39,495 bases of DNA, taken from assembly GCF_021129175.1 (NCBI RefSeq), contig NZ_JAJOHV010000015.1, positions 1 to 39,495 on the forward strand. Direction: 5' to 3'. A model generated the notes under the pieces. That model worked only from the letters and a program-made list of their open reading frames with translations. It was not told the origin of the DNA and did not search any database. This DNA is from Chromobacterium piscinae. Its GTDB lineage: Bacteria > Pseudomonadota > Gammaproteobacteria > Burkholderiales > Chromobacteriaceae. Both the position numbers and the translations under genes were made by a program. Of the stretch, positions 6,853 through 15,284 are shown in pieces (the stretch's first letter is position 1; every line of letters begins with the position of its first letter).

Positions 6853-7281
6853 TTATCTGGGCGGCTGCGCCGGCACGGTTTTCCAGCCGCCCGGACATTC
6901 GCTGACGTAGGGGTAGTACTGTTTGGCCGCCTTGCAGTAGTACCAGACCTGGGCCGGCTCCTGTGGCGCGGCGGCGACCGGCGGCGGCGCGGGCGGCATC
7001 GCAGGGACGACGGGCACGGCCGGGGCCACTGCGACGGCGGGCGGGGCATACAGGCTGGGATAGGGATAGATGGGCGCGGTGTAGAAGTACCAGGCGCCGC
7101 CGGCCACCCACCACCAGCCCATCCGGCCCTGGTAGTAGCCGTGGTGCCAGTAGCCGCCGCGCCAGACGTTGATGCTGATGCGCGGCCCGCCGTGGTGGTA
7201 GTACGCCTCGGCGGGGGCGACGGCGGCCACGGCCAGCGCAGCGGCCAGCAGCGCGCCGCTCAAGCGGATGCAGGCTTTCAT
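6853..7281 (-). CDS. Secreted Tyr/Pro-rich protein with C-terminal YYC...ECPGGW motif
   Basis: A 142-residue protein with a signal peptide ending PAEA, followed by a Tyr/Trp/Gly-rich region (HHGGPRISINVWRGGYWHHG), an Ala/Pro/Val-rich linker and a terminal Cys-containing module (WYYCKAAKQYYPYVSECPGG). That terminal motif recurs in many proteobacterial secreted or outer-membrane proteins of unknown function; its two Cys residues could form a disulfide. The frame extends upstream, but the ATG at 7281 starts the signal peptide and has AGAGG before it. The stop codon coincides with the flank of the palindromic element. Confidence 0.75.
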   Translation of the reverse strand: MKACIRLSGALLAAALAVAAVAPAEAYYHHGGPRISINVWRGGYWHHGYYQGRMGWWWVAGGAWYFYTAPIYPYPSLYAPPAVAVAPAVPVVPAMPPAPPPVAAAPQEPAQVWYYCKAAKQYYPYVSECPGGWKTVPAQPPR

Positions 7282-7352
7282 GATGGGCCTCTTTCGGTCG
7301 GTTGCCGCGCGCGGAGCGATGGACGCCGCCGCGCGCAAATCAAGTCGCGGGA

Positions 7353-7811
7353 TCAGCCGTTGGCCGGGGCCGCGCCTTCCGGTTTCTTATGATGCTGCCA
7401 CTTGCCGCGCGGGCCGTGCAGATTGTCCATGGTCTTCTGCTGTTCCGGCGTCAGTTGCGCGTAGAAGGCCTTCAGCGCGTCCAGGCGCTGCTGCATCCGG
7501 GCTTGCTGGCGCTGCATCATGCTTTCCATCTTCTCCGGCGCGGTGGCGTTGGCGTCCATCGGCGGCTTTTCCATCTTTTCCGGCTTCATCGACGCGGTGA
7601 ACGTCTGCCAGGCGGCTTCCTGCTGCGGCTGGATCTTCAGCTTGTCATGCAACGCCTGCAGATGCTTGGCGCGCATTTCCTCGCGCTTGGCCGGCTCCAT
7701 ATGCCAGCCCTTGTGGGCGGAAGCCGGGGCAGGAGCATCGTCGGCGTAGGCGGCGGCGGAGCCAGCGAACAGCAAGCCGGCGACAAGCAGGGGTTTGAGC
7801 AGCTGGGTCAT
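7353..7811 (-). CDS. Spy/CpxP-family periplasmic protein (LTxxQ motif)
   Basis: A 152-residue periplasmic protein with a signal peptide (MTQLLKPLLVAGLLFAGSAA, cleavage around AYA). The helical mature region, rich in Met, Gln, Lys and Glu, carries the family's LTxxQ motif as QLTPEQQKTMDNL. A KLKIQPQQEAAWQTF helix earlier is a divergent second copy. Spy/CpxP proteins are ATP-independent chaperones or envelope-stress sensors; repeated Met and His residues (end KWQHHKKPEG) could also bind metals. GAAGGAAAA lies upstream of the ATG at 7811. The frame continues far upstream, but that part is antisense to the DUF3141 gene. Confidence 0.85.
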   Translation of the reverse strand: MTQLLKPLLVAGLLFAGSAAAYADDAPAPASAHKGWHMEPAKREEMRAKHLQALHDKLKIQPQQEAAWQTFTASMKPEKMEKPPMDANATAPEKMESMMQRQQARMQQRLDALKAFYAQLTPEQQKTMDNLHGPRGKWQHHKKPEGAAPANG

Positions 7812-8000
7812 GACGGTTTTCCTTCGCATGGGCTGTAGGTGGCTGCAGTATTGGATGCAAATGTCTGGCGAGTTTTGCCGTGGAAATCGCTTATGTTTCC
7901 GACTGTTAATCTGCAATAACTTGTTGATACTCTTGCCATCGAGAGGTGGGGGCGGCAGCCGTGGGCTACAGTGAAAGCTGCGGACAACCGGGAGATCTGC

Positions 8001-10244
8001 ATGGCGGAAACCGACAAGGGGGGATGGTGGTCGCTGGGCCAGCACTGGGCCGACTACTGGACTGACGCCGTCCAGCGCGGCCTGCTGTTCTGCGATGTGC
8101 TGCGCGAGCGCGGCGACACCTATCTGGACCACCAGGCGTCCGGCAATCCGCCGGTGCTGGTGTTCGATTTCGACATCATCGTCGATGGCCGCGAGCTGGA
8201 CGAGCCGGTCAACTACGCGCTGGCGGCGATCCGCCCGCCGGCCAACTGCCCGCCGACCGATCCGGAGCTGCGCCCCTTCGTGGTGATAGACCCGCGCGCC
8301 GGCCACGGGCCCGGCATCGGCGGCTTCAAGATGGACAGCGAGATCGGCATCGCGCTGCGCCAGGGCCATCCCTGCTATTTCGTGATGTTCTTCCCGGTGC
8401 CGGTGCCCGGCCAGACCATAGAGTGCGTGTGGCGGGCGGAAAAGGCTTTCCTGCGCAGGGTGCGCGAGGCGCATCCGGGCAACGCCGGCAAGCCGTTCGT
8501 GATCGGCAACTGCCAGGGCGGCTGGGCGCTGACGATGGTGGCGGCCTCGGCGCCGGAAGACGTCGGCCCCATCCTGCTGGCCGGCTCGCCGCTGTCCTAC
8601 TGGGCCGGCGTGGCCGGCAAGAACCCGATGCGCTACCAGGGCGGCATGCTGGGCGGCACCTGGCTGGCTTCGCTGACCGGCGACTTGGGTCACGGCCAGT
8701 TCGACGGCGCGCACCTGGTTTCCAATTTCGAGCAGATGGACCCGGCCAATACCTATTGGAAGAAGGGCTACCACCTGTACGCCAACATCGACAAGGAGCG
8801 CAGCCGCTTCCTGGAGTTCGAGCGCTGGTGGGGCGGCCACTACCTGCTCAACAAGGAAGAGATGGAGTGGATCAGCCAGAACCTGTTCGTCGGCAACCGG
8901 CTGAGCCGCGGCGAGGTGTATCTGGACGACGGCGAGGCGAGGATAGATCTCAGGCAGATCCGCTCGCCCATCATCGTGTTCGCGTCCTGGGGCGACAACA
9001 TCACGCCGCCGCAGCAGGCGCTGTTCTGGATCGCCGATCTGTACAAGGACGTGGAGGAGATCCGCGGCAACGAGCAGACCATTGTTTATTGCCTGCACGA
9101 GCAGATCGGCCACCTCGGCATCTTCGTGTCCGCCGGCGTCGCCAACAAGGAGCACAGCGAGCTGGCCAGCGCGCTGGACCTGATCGACGTGCTGCCGCCC
9201 GGCCTGTACGAGGCGGTGATCACTGACACCTACCCGGAAATGCCCGGCCTGCAGTATCTGCAGGGCCGCTACGTGATCCGCTTCGAGCCGCGCGAGGTGG
9301 AGGACATCCTGGCGCTGGGCGACGGCCGCGACGGCGAGCGCGCGTTCCAGGTGGTGAAGCGGGTGGCGGAGATCAACCAGCAGCTGTACGACAGCTTCGT
9401 GTCGCCGTGGCTGCAGGCCTGCACCACGCCGTGGACCGCGCACCTGATGCGCGAGATGCACCCGTCGCGCTTCGAGCGGCGCTGGTTCTCCAGCCGCAAC
9501 CCCTTGCTGAACGGCTTGTCGGACTGGGCCGGCAAGGTAAGGGAGGCGCGCAAGCCGGTGGACGGCGACAACCCGTTCTGGCAATGGCAGCAGACCGTGT
9601 CCGACTGGACCGCCAGCTTGCTGGACGGCTGGCGCGACCAGCGCGACGCCATGAAGGAAATGACCTTCCGCGCCGTTTACGACGCGCCGCTGACCGCCGC
9701 GCTGGTGGGGCTGGATCCGCGCCGGCCCTATCGGGTGCGCAAGAACGGGGGCGGCTGGGAGCGCGCTGAGATGCTGCGCCTGAAGCGGCGCGAGCTGGAG
9801 GAGCATTATTCCGAAGGCGGCGCGGTGGACGGTTTCCTGCGCCTGTTGATCTACGTCGCCATCGGCAACGGCGTGGTCGACGTGCGGCCGTTCAACGCGA
9901 TACGCCGGGTGATGCAGGACACCGGCCTGGGCGAGGAGTTGACGCTGGAGGCGTTCAAGCAGGCGGTGCGGCGCCAGACCTGGCTGGTGCGCAACGACGA
10001 AAAGCGCGCGCTGGCCACCATCCAGGACCTGCTGCCCGGAGAGGCGCAGCGGGCGATGGCGCTGGAGTTGGTGATGCTGCTGTTGGCGGCGGCCGGGCCG
10101 ATCAGCGTGGAGAAGCAGCAGCGGTTGGGCCGAGTGGCGCTGGCGATGGGCGTGACGGCCGGTGAGGTGCCGGACGCCGGCGAGGCGGTGGTGCTGAAAA
10201 AGCCGCGCGCGACGCGCAGCCGCAAGAAAACGGCGGCCAAGTAG
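8001..10244 (+). CDS. DUF3141 alpha/beta-hydrolase protein with TerB-like C-terminus
   Basis: A 747-residue DUF3141 protein. The alpha/beta-hydrolase core has the elbow GNCQGGW (residues 169-175), so the nucleophile is Cys171, not Ser. An Asp in SWGDNITPP and a His in [11 protein letters not shown] complete a Cys-Asp-His triad like that of class I/II PHA synthases (GxCxGG). The region after ~600 ([16 protein letters not shown] and following helices) looks like a helical TerB-like domain, and the tail is basic ([12 protein letters not shown]). The ATG at 8001 has GGGAG 6 nt upstream. No signal peptide is evident. A role at polyester granules or membranes is inference from the catalytic triad only; no phaC or phasin gene is nearby. 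Confidence 0.8.
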   Translation: MAETDKGGWWSLGQHWADYWTDAVQRGLLFCDVLRERGDTYLDHQASGNPPVLVFDFDIIVDGRELDEPVNYALAAIRPPANCPPTDPELRPFVVIDPRAGHGPGIGGFKMDSEIGIALRQGHPCYFVMFFPVPVPGQTIECVWRAEKAFLRRVREAHPGNAGKPFVIGNCQGGWALTMVAASAPEDVGPILLAGSPLSYWAGVAGKNPMRYQGGMLGGTWLASLTGDLGHGQFDGAHLVSNFEQMDPANTYWKKGYHLYANIDKERSRFLEFERWWGGHYLLNKEEMEWISQNLFVGNRLSRGEVYLDDGEARIDLRQIRSPIIVFASWGDNITPPQQALFWIADLYKDVEEIRGNEQTIVYCLHEQIGHLGIFVSAGVANKEHSELASALDLIDVLPPGLYEAVITDTYPEMPGLQYLQGRYVIRFEPREVEDILALGDGRDGERAFQVVKRVAEINQQLYDSFVSPWLQACTTPWTAHLMREMHPSRFERRWFSSRNPLLNGLSDWAGKVREARKPVDGDNPFWQWQQTVSDWTASLLDGWRDQRDAMKEMTFRAVYDAPLTAALVGLDPRRPYRVRKNGGGWERAEMLRLKRRELEEHYSEGGAVDGFLRLLIYVAIGNGVVDVRPFNAIRRVMQDTGLGEELTLEAFKQAVRRQTWLVRNDEKRALATIQDLLPGEAQRAMALELVMLLLAAAGPISVEKQQRLGRVALAMGVTAGEVPDAGEAVVLKKPRATRSRKKTAAK

Positions 10245-10246
10245 CT

Positions 10247-10275
10247 TTGCCAGCGGACGGGCGGCGGCTTACACT
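10247..10275 (+). promoter_or_regulatory. Candidate sigma-70 promoter for the VF530-like gene
   Basis: TTGCCA (10247-10252), a 17-bp spacer and TACACT (10270-10275) lie just after the DUF3141 stop. GCGGCG at 10261-10266 can pair with CGCCGC at 10276-10281, followed by TTTT, so the same stretch could also terminate the upstream transcript. Confidence 0.5.
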
Positions 10276-10305
10276 CGCCGCTTTTGCTTATACAGGATGT
10301 TTTCG

Positions 10306-10566
10306 ATGAGTGGCCAGGCCAATAACTCCACCCACGGCGTCACGCTGGAAATGATGCTGAACCAGTTGCACGCGCATTACGGCTGGGAAGGGCTGGCGGC
10401 GCGCGTCGACATCCGCTGCTTCCGCAACGATCCCAGCATCAAGTCCAGCCTGGTCTTTTTGCGCCGCACGCCATGGGCGCGCGCGCAGGTGGAGGCGCTG
10501 TTCGTCGAAATGAAGAGCCGGCCGGCGGATTCCCGGCCGCGCTTGTTCGGCAAGAAGGCCGGCTGA
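10306..10566 (+). CDS. VF530-like (DUF2132) small DNA-binding protein
   Basis: An 86-residue protein matching the VF530/DUF2132 family: [20 protein letters not shown], then [20 protein letters not shown] and [14 protein letters not shown]. The structural founder, Vibrio VF530, has a fold related to nucleic-acid-binding proteins, which is the basis of the DNA-binding label. An ATG at 10297 (three codons earlier) is possible, but the ATG at 10306 is better spaced from AGGA at 10294-10297. The tail [10 protein letters not shown] is basic. Function is otherwise unknown. Confidence 0.8.
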   Translation: MSGQANNSTHGVTLEMMLNQLHAHYGWEGLAARVDIRCFRNDPSIKSSLVFLRRTPWARAQVEALFVEMKSRPADSRPRLFGKKAG

Positions 10567-10638
10567 CATCCGATCGCCTCTTGCCGCGTTATGTTGAACA
10601 AGGCGGCGGATGGTCCGGCGCCGGCCAAGGGGAACAAT

Positions 10639-11208
10639 ATGGAAGTCGAAATCAGCGTGGAAGCGGAGAAGAAGCGTCTGAACAGCTGGGTGGCGCTGAC
10701 CGTGGTGGTGCTGTCGGTGCTGATGGGCTTGGGCAAGCTGAAGGACGACAATATCGTCCAGGCGCGCCAATTGCTGAAGGCCGACGCGGCGGACGCCTGG
10801 TCCGAATACCAGGCCAAGAAGATCAAGCTGCACCTGACCGAGGCAGGCATGCGCCAGGCGGAGCTGCTGGCGCTGGCGAACCCGGCCAGCGCGGCGGCGC
10901 TGAAGCCGCAGCAGGAGCAATTGCGGCATGAGCTGGCGCGCTACAAGGTTGAAAGCGAGGCGCTGCGCGGCAAGGCCGAAGCCAAGGAAGGCGCGATCGA
11001 GCCCTTGAACGCCCGCCACGATTTGTTCGACATCAGCGACGCCGGGCTGTCTATCGCGGTGGCCTGCGCGGCGGTGGCGGCGCTGTCGGCCAACCTGTTG
11101 CCGCTGTTCGCGTCCTGGGGCTTCGGCGCGCTGGGCATCCTGTTCTGGCTGGCCGGTTTCGCCGGCTGGAACCTGCGCATCGAGTGGTTGATCAGCCTGC
11201 TGGGATGA
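10639..11208 (+). CDS. DUF4337 membrane protein
   Basis: A 189-residue inner-membrane protein. One transmembrane helix lies near the N-terminus (WVALTVVVLSVLMGLGKL), then a ~100-residue charged helical, probably coiled-coil region (KAEAKEGAIEPLNARHD), then a C-terminal pair of hydrophobic helices (AGLSIAVACAAVAALSANLL and ALGILFWLAGFAGWNL). This matches the DUF4337 layout, and the DDNIVQARQLLKADAADAWS segment is characteristic. AAGGGGAA lies 6-7 nt before the ATG at 10639; the frame opens 48 bp earlier. Function unknown. Confidence 0.8.
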   Translation: MEVEISVEAEKKRLNSWVALTVVVLSVLMGLGKLKDDNIVQARQLLKADAADAWSEYQAKKIKLHLTEAGMRQAELLALANPASAAALKPQQEQLRHELARYKVESEALRGKAEAKEGAIEPLNARHDLFDISDAGLSIAVACAAVAALSANLLPLFASWGFGALGILFWLAGFAGWNLRIEWLISLLG

Positions 11209-11306
11209 CGGCGAAACCCTGGCGGGAAGGGGGTTGCAATCGGCATGGTTTTGGATCAGGCTGGCGCGATTGCGGTTTGTCCCATCCTTCCCACAGGAGC
11301 ATTGCG

Positions 11307-11918
11307 ATGAAACTGTATTACTCGTCCGGGGCCTGCTCGCTGGCTTCGCACATCGTCCTGTTCGCCAGCGGCCTGCCGTTCAGCGCGGAGTCGGTCAGCC
11401 TGCGCGAGGTGCCGCACACCACTGCCGGCGGCGCCGACTTCACCGCCATCAATCCCAAGGGCTATGTGCCGGCGCTGCAGCTGGACAACGGCGAGCTGCT
11501 GACCGAGGGTGTGGCCATCATGCAGTACATCGCCGACCAGGTTCCCGACAAGCAGCTGGCGCCGGCCAACGGCACGCTGCCGCGCTACCGGCTGCAGGAG
11601 TGGCTGAATTTCATCTCCACCGAAGTCCACAAGAACTTCTCGCCGATCTTCTCCGGCAAGACCGACGAGGTCAAGGAAGACGCTTGGGCGCGCCTGCAGC
11701 CGCGGTTCGCGCTGCTGCAAGCGCAACTGGAGAAGACACCTTATCTGCTGGGCGGCCAGTTCAGCGTGGCTGATGCCTATCTGTTCACCTGCCTGTCCTG
11801 GGCGCAGTATCTGCAGCGCTCGCTGGCGGCCTACCCGGCGCTGCTGGCTTTCCTGAAGCGGGTGGCCGAGTTGCCGGCGACCCAGCAGGCGCTGAAGGCG
11901 GAAGGCCTGCTCAAGTAA
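11307..11918 (+). CDS. gst: Glutathione S-transferase, beta class
   Basis: A 203-residue cytoplasmic GST that conjugates glutathione to electrophiles or reduces mixed disulfides. It opens MKLYYSSGACSLASH, where Cys10 is the residue that forms a mixed disulfide with glutathione in beta-class bacterial GSTs. NPKGYVPALQL (cis-Pro) and the helix LTEGVAIMQYIADQ complete the thioredoxin-like half. The helical C-terminal half has FSVADAYLFTCLSW with the N-capping Ser/Asp motif. Length is normal for the class. CAGGAG lies upstream of the ATG, and a strong terminator follows. It appears to be a single-gene unit. Confidence 0.92.
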   Translation: MKLYYSSGACSLASHIVLFASGLPFSAESVSLREVPHTTAGGADFTAINPKGYVPALQLDNGELLTEGVAIMQYIADQVPDKQLAPANGTLPRYRLQEWLNFISTEVHKNFSPIFSGKTDEVKEDAWARLQPRFALLQAQLEKTPYLLGGQFSVADAYLFTCLSWAQYLQRSLAAYPALLAFLKRVAELPATQQALKAEGLLK

Positions 11919-11940
11919 GCTTGTCTTCCTCGTTTCTCCG

Positions 11941-11965
11941 ATGCCCGGCCGATGCCGGGCATTTT
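11941..11965 (+). terminator. Intrinsic terminator after the GST gene
   Basis: A perfect 9-bp stem (ATGCCCGGC / GCCGGGCAT) with a CGAT loop is followed by TTT. It starts 22 nt after the GST stop and separates that gene from cpdB. Confidence 0.75.
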
Positions 11966-11998
11966 GCTTGGCGCGGCGGGGAGGGATCGAGGCCGGCG

Positions 11999-12004
11999 TA
12001 TAAT
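11999..12004 (+). promoter_or_regulatory. Candidate -10 element of cpdB
   Basis: A perfect TATAAT sits 36 bp before the cpdB ATG. No good -35 hexamer lies 16-18 bp upstream, so the promoter would be weak or activator-dependent. Confidence 0.4.
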
Positions 12005-12040
12005 GCGGACGCGATAAAAACACTCAAAAGGCCTTCCCTG

Positions 12041-13945
12041 ATGAAATCCGCGCCGTTGTTCGCTTCTCTCGCCGCCGTGTTCGCCGTCTCCGCCTGGGCC
12101 GCGCCGGTCCAGCTGCGGGTGCTGGAAACCTCCGACGTCCACATGAATTTGCTGGCCTACGACTATTACCAGGACAAGCCGGCGGCCGATTTCGGCCTGG
12201 AGCGCGCCGCCAGCCTGATCGCCGCAGCGCGCGCCGAGGTACCTAACAGTCTGCTGATCGACAACGGCGATCTGCTGCAGGGCAGCCCGATGGGCGACCT
12301 GGTGGCCAAAATCAAGCCGCTGCGGGCCGGCGACACCCACCCGGCCTACAAGGTGCTCAATGCGTTGGGCTACGACGCCGGCAATCTGGGCAACCACGAA
12401 TTCAACTATGGCCTGCCTTTCCTGACGCAGTCGCTGAAGGGCGCGGCCTTTCCCTACGTCAACGCCAACGTGCTGGACGCCAGCACCGGCCAGCCGCTGT
12501 TCACGCCCTATGTCCTGCTCAAGCGCGAAGTGAAGGACGCCGAGGGCAAGGCCCATGCGTTGACCATCGGCGTGATCGGTTTCGCTCCGCCGCAAATCCT
12601 GCAATGGGACAAGAACAATCTTCAGGGCAAGGTCACGGTGCGGGACATCCTGGAAACCGCGCGCGACTATGTGCCCAAGATGCGCGCCGCCGGTGCCGAC
12701 CTGGTGATCGCGGTGCCGCATTCCGGCTTCGAGAAGGGCGAGCTGCCGCGCTTCGCCGAAAATGCGGTGTCCGGCCTGGCCGAGGTGCCGGGCATCGACG
12801 CCATCCTGTTCGGCCACGCCCATGCCGAGTTTCCGTCCGCCGCCTTCGCCGGCTATCCCGGCGTGAACCTGCAGGCCGGCACCATCCATGGCGTGCCGGC
12901 GGCGATGCCGGGCCGCTGGGGCGACCACCTGGGCGTGATCGACCTGACGCTGGAGCAGTCGGACGGCAAGTGGCGGGTGGTCGACAAGCGGGCGACGCTC
13001 AGGCCCATTTTCGACAAGCAGGCGAAGAAGCCGCTGGCGGACATCGATCCGCGCGTGAAGGCGCTGATCGGACCCGAACACCAGGCGACGCTGGACTACG
13101 TGCGCGGCGAGGTGGCCGCCACCCGCCGGCCGATCTACAGCTACTTCGCCCAGGCGGCCGACGATCCCTCGGTGGCTATCGTCGCCGAGGCGCAGCGCTG
13201 GTATATGCAGCGGGCGCTGCAGGGCACCGAATACGAGAAGCTGCCCATCCTGTCCGCCGCCGCGCCGTTCAAGGCAGGCGGCCGCCAGGGCTGGAATTAC
13301 TACACCGACATTCCGGCCGGCAAGCTGGCCATCCGCAACCTGGCAGACCTCTACATCTATCCCAACACCATCAAGGCGGTGAAGATCACCGGCGCCGACG
13401 TGCGCGAGTGGCTGGAGATGTCGGCCGGCCAGTTCAATCGCATCGACCCCAAGGGCCCGGCCGCGCAGGCGCTGATCAATCCGGAGTTCCGCTCCTATAA
13501 CTTCGACAGCCTGTACGGCGTCAGCTACCAGGTCGACGTCACCCAGCCGGCGCGCTACGACGGCGATGGCAAGCTGGCGGCGCCGGACAGCCACCGCATC
13601 GTCAACCTGACCTTCAACGGCAAGCCCATCGATCCCGCCCAGCGCTTCATCGTGGTGACCAACAATTACCGCGCCAGCGGCGGCGGCAACTTTCCAGGCA
13701 TCACCGCCGACAAGATCGTGGTGGACGCTCCGGACGAGAACCGCGCCGCGCTGGCGAGTTATCTCGCCAGCAAGAAGGTGATCGACCTGGGGCAGGGCAG
13801 GAACTGGCGCGTGCTGCCGGTGGCCGGCGTCGGCCTGCGGTTTACCACCGGCGCGGGTGCGATGCGCTATCTGCCGGAACAGAAGCAGTTCAAGCTGGCG
13901 CGGGACAACGGCGACGGCTCGGTGACGCTGGAGCTGGCGGAATAA
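12041..13945 (+). CDS. cpdB: 2',3'-cyclic-nucleotide 2'-phosphodiesterase / 3'-nucleotidase
   Basis: A 634-residue periplasmic enzyme that converts 2',3'-cyclic nucleotides to 3'-nucleotides and then to nucleosides, for phosphate and nucleoside salvage. The signal peptide ends AVSAWA (residue 20). The metallophosphatase domain has metal motifs in order: SDVH (31-34), IDNGDLLQG, GNLGNHEFNYG, VIAVPHSG and FGHAHAEF. The C-terminal 5'-nucleotidase domain includes AAPFKAGGRQG, ADLYIYPNT and the YRASGGGNFPG loop that stacks the base. Length is close to the E. coli protein (647). The frame opens 120 bp earlier, but the ATG at 12041 begins the signal peptide and has AAAGG upstream. It is monocistronic. 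Confidence 0.95.
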   Translation: MKSAPLFASLAAVFAVSAWAAPVQLRVLETSDVHMNLLAYDYYQDKPAADFGLERAASLIAAARAEVPNSLLIDNGDLLQGSPMGDLVAKIKPLRAGDTHPAYKVLNALGYDAGNLGNHEFNYGLPFLTQSLKGAAFPYVNANVLDASTGQPLFTPYVLLKREVKDAEGKAHALTIGVIGFAPPQILQWDKNNLQGKVTVRDILETARDYVPKMRAAGADLVIAVPHSGFEKGELPRFAENAVSGLAEVPGIDAILFGHAHAEFPSAAFAGYPGVNLQAGTIHGVPAAMPGRWGDHLGVIDLTLEQSDGKWRVVDKRATLRPIFDKQAKKPLADIDPRVKALIGPEHQATLDYVRGEVAATRRPIYSYFAQAADDPSVAIVAEAQRWYMQRALQGTEYEKLPILSAAAPFKAGGRQGWNYYTDIPAGKLAIRNLADLYIYPNTIKAVKITGADVREWLEMSAGQFNRIDPKGPAAQALINPEFRSYNFDSLYGVSYQVDVTQPARYDGDGKLAAPDSHRIVNLTFNGKPIDPAQRFIVVTNNYRASGGGNFPGITADKIVVDAPDENRAALASYLASKKVIDLGQGRNWRVLPVAGVGLRFTTGAGAMRYLPEQKQFKLARDNGDGSVTLELAE

Positions 13946-13996
13946 GATCGAAGGCCGGCTGCGCGCCTGGAGCCGGATTCGCCGGCCGCGGCTGGC

Positions 13997-14010
13997 GTTC
14001 CACGTGAAAC
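13997..14010. other. parS site (ParB binding)
   Basis: GTTCCACGTGAAAC matches the parS core GTTYCACGTGRAAC. It lies in the 77-bp gap between cpdB and the MazG-like gene and ends 12 bp before the latter's ATG, so it overlaps that gene's leader. ParB loaded here would cover the start of the gene. Confidence 0.85.
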
Positions 14011-14022
14011 GAGAAAGTGACG

Positions 14023-14355
14023 ATGAATCAAGACAAACTGATCGATGTCGGCGGCCTGACCGCCGCCTTGCAGCGCTTCGCCGACGAGCGGGATTGGAAC
14101 CGGCATCATTCGCCGCGCAATCTGTTGCTGGCGCTGGTGGGCGAGGTGGGTGAGCTGGCGGAGATCTTCCAGTGGCTGGATGACGACGCTGCGGCGCGGT
14201 TGCGCGACGATCCGGCCAAGTTCACCCATCTGCAGGAGGAGATCGCCGACGTGTTGTTGTATCTGACGCGGCTGGCGATGGTGACCGGCGTCGATCTGGA
14301 CGAGGCGGTTCGGGATAAGATGGTCAAGAACGCAATAAAATATCCGGTGGCTTGA
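14023..14355 (+). CDS. MazG-like nucleotide pyrophosphohydrolase (dCTPase/RS21-C6 type)
   Basis: A 110-residue all-alpha NTP pyrophosphohydrolase that likely cleaves (d)NTPs to (d)NMP and PPi, for example to remove modified or excess dCTP. The two metal-binding helices are intact: EVGELAEIFQW gives ExxE at residues 41-44, and EEIADVLLYL gives ExxD at 73-76. The C-terminal KMVKNAIKYPV is the conserved Lys-Asn-Tyr motif of the family. GAGAAAG precedes the ATG at 14023; a GTG two codons earlier is also in frame. A parS site sits directly upstream. Confidence 0.9.
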   Translation: MNQDKLIDVGGLTAALQRFADERDWNRHHSPRNLLLALVGEVGELAEIFQWLDDDAAARLRDDPAKFTHLQEEIADVLLYLTRLAMVTGVDLDEAVRDKMVKNAIKYPVA

Positions 14356-14364
14356 CCCTTACGC

Positions 14365-14387
14365 TATAGTGGCCATGGGGCATGGCC
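14365..14387 (+). promoter_or_regulatory. -10 element and leader hairpin before the sirtuin gene
   Basis: TATAGT (14365-14370), reached through ACGC, is followed directly by a 7-bp hairpin (GGCCATG, GGG loop, CATGGCC at 14371-14387). There is no T-tract, so this looks like a structured 5' leader and not a terminator of the upstream gene. Confidence 0.35.
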
Positions 14388-14407
14388 CGGCGGCAAGGAA
14401 GCGGTGG

Positions 14408-15142
14408 ATGAGCGTGACGGAAAGGCAAGTGCAGTATCTGCGGCAACTGGTGGGCGGCGCGCGGCGCATCGCGGTATTGACCGGCGCCGGCATGAGCACC
14501 GAATCCGGCATCCCCGACTTCCGCTCCGCCGACGGCCTGTGGTCCAGAGACATGAGCCTGGCCGACGCGGTATCGGTGGACTACTTCCAGCGCGATCCCG
14601 CCGCTTTCTGGCGCGCCTTCCGCGACATCTTCCACATCAAGCTGGTGGGCGACTACCAGCCCAACGACGGCCACCGCTTCCTCGCCGCGCTGGAGGAGGA
14701 CGGCAAGGAAGTCACCATCCTCACCCAGAACATCGACGGCCTGCACGGCCGGGCCGGCAGCCGCCGCGTTCTGGAATTGCACGGCACGCTGCTGACCGCC
14801 AGCTGCCCGGATTGCCGCACGCCGCATCCGCTGGATTACGTGCAGCAGCACGAGCTTCCGGCTTGCCGCCGCTGCGGCGCGGCGTTGAAGCCGGACGTGG
14901 TGCTGTACGGCGAGGCGGTGCCGATGATAGACGTGGCCTTTCAGGCGGCGCTGAACGCCGAGCTGCTGCTGGTGATGGGCTCGTCGCTGGAAGTGTCGCC
15001 GGTCAACCTGATCCCGGTGGAAGCGGCGCGGGCCGGCATTCCCTGCGCGCTGATCAACTACACGCCCACCCGCTTCGACGCCTTGTTCGACCTGTGCATC
15101 CACGCCGGCATCGGCGAAACCTGCCGCCAGCTGCGTTCCTGA
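14408..15142 (+). CDS. NAD-dependent protein deacylase (sirtuin, Sir2 family)
   Basis: A 244-residue cytoplasmic sirtuin that removes acyl groups from lysines using NAD+. The NAD site is GAGMSTESGIPDFRS (26-40), with TQNIDGLH (106-113) and catalytic His125 in ELHG. The Zn knuckle has Cys133, 136, 153 and 156 (CPDC...CRRC), and GSSLEVSPVN (191-200) closes the cofactor pocket. The Ala-Tyr-Arg signature of desuccinylase-type class III sirtuins is not seen (FRSADGLWSR instead), so general deacetylase activity is more likely. AAGGA lies about 7 nt upstream of the ATG; the frame opens 39 bp earlier. Confidence 0.93.
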   Translation: MSVTERQVQYLRQLVGGARRIAVLTGAGMSTESGIPDFRSADGLWSRDMSLADAVSVDYFQRDPAAFWRAFRDIFHIKLVGDYQPNDGHRFLAALEEDGKEVTILTQNIDGLHGRAGSRRVLELHGTLLTASCPDCRTPHPLDYVQQHELPACRRCGAALKPDVVLYGEAVPMIDVAFQAALNAELLLVMGSSLEVSPVNLIPVEAARAGIPCALINYTPTRFDALFDLCIHAGIGETCRQLRS

Positions 15143-15284
15143 TCCCTTCGGCATGATGCCGGGCCCGCGCTTATCTTGAGAAAGCGTTTCAAGGGGACGG
15201 GCGATGGATCGCATCCATTGGAACCACGGGCTGGATCCGGGCGCGGGTTTCGCCGGCGACATCGCCGCCGCCATTCTGCTGTGG

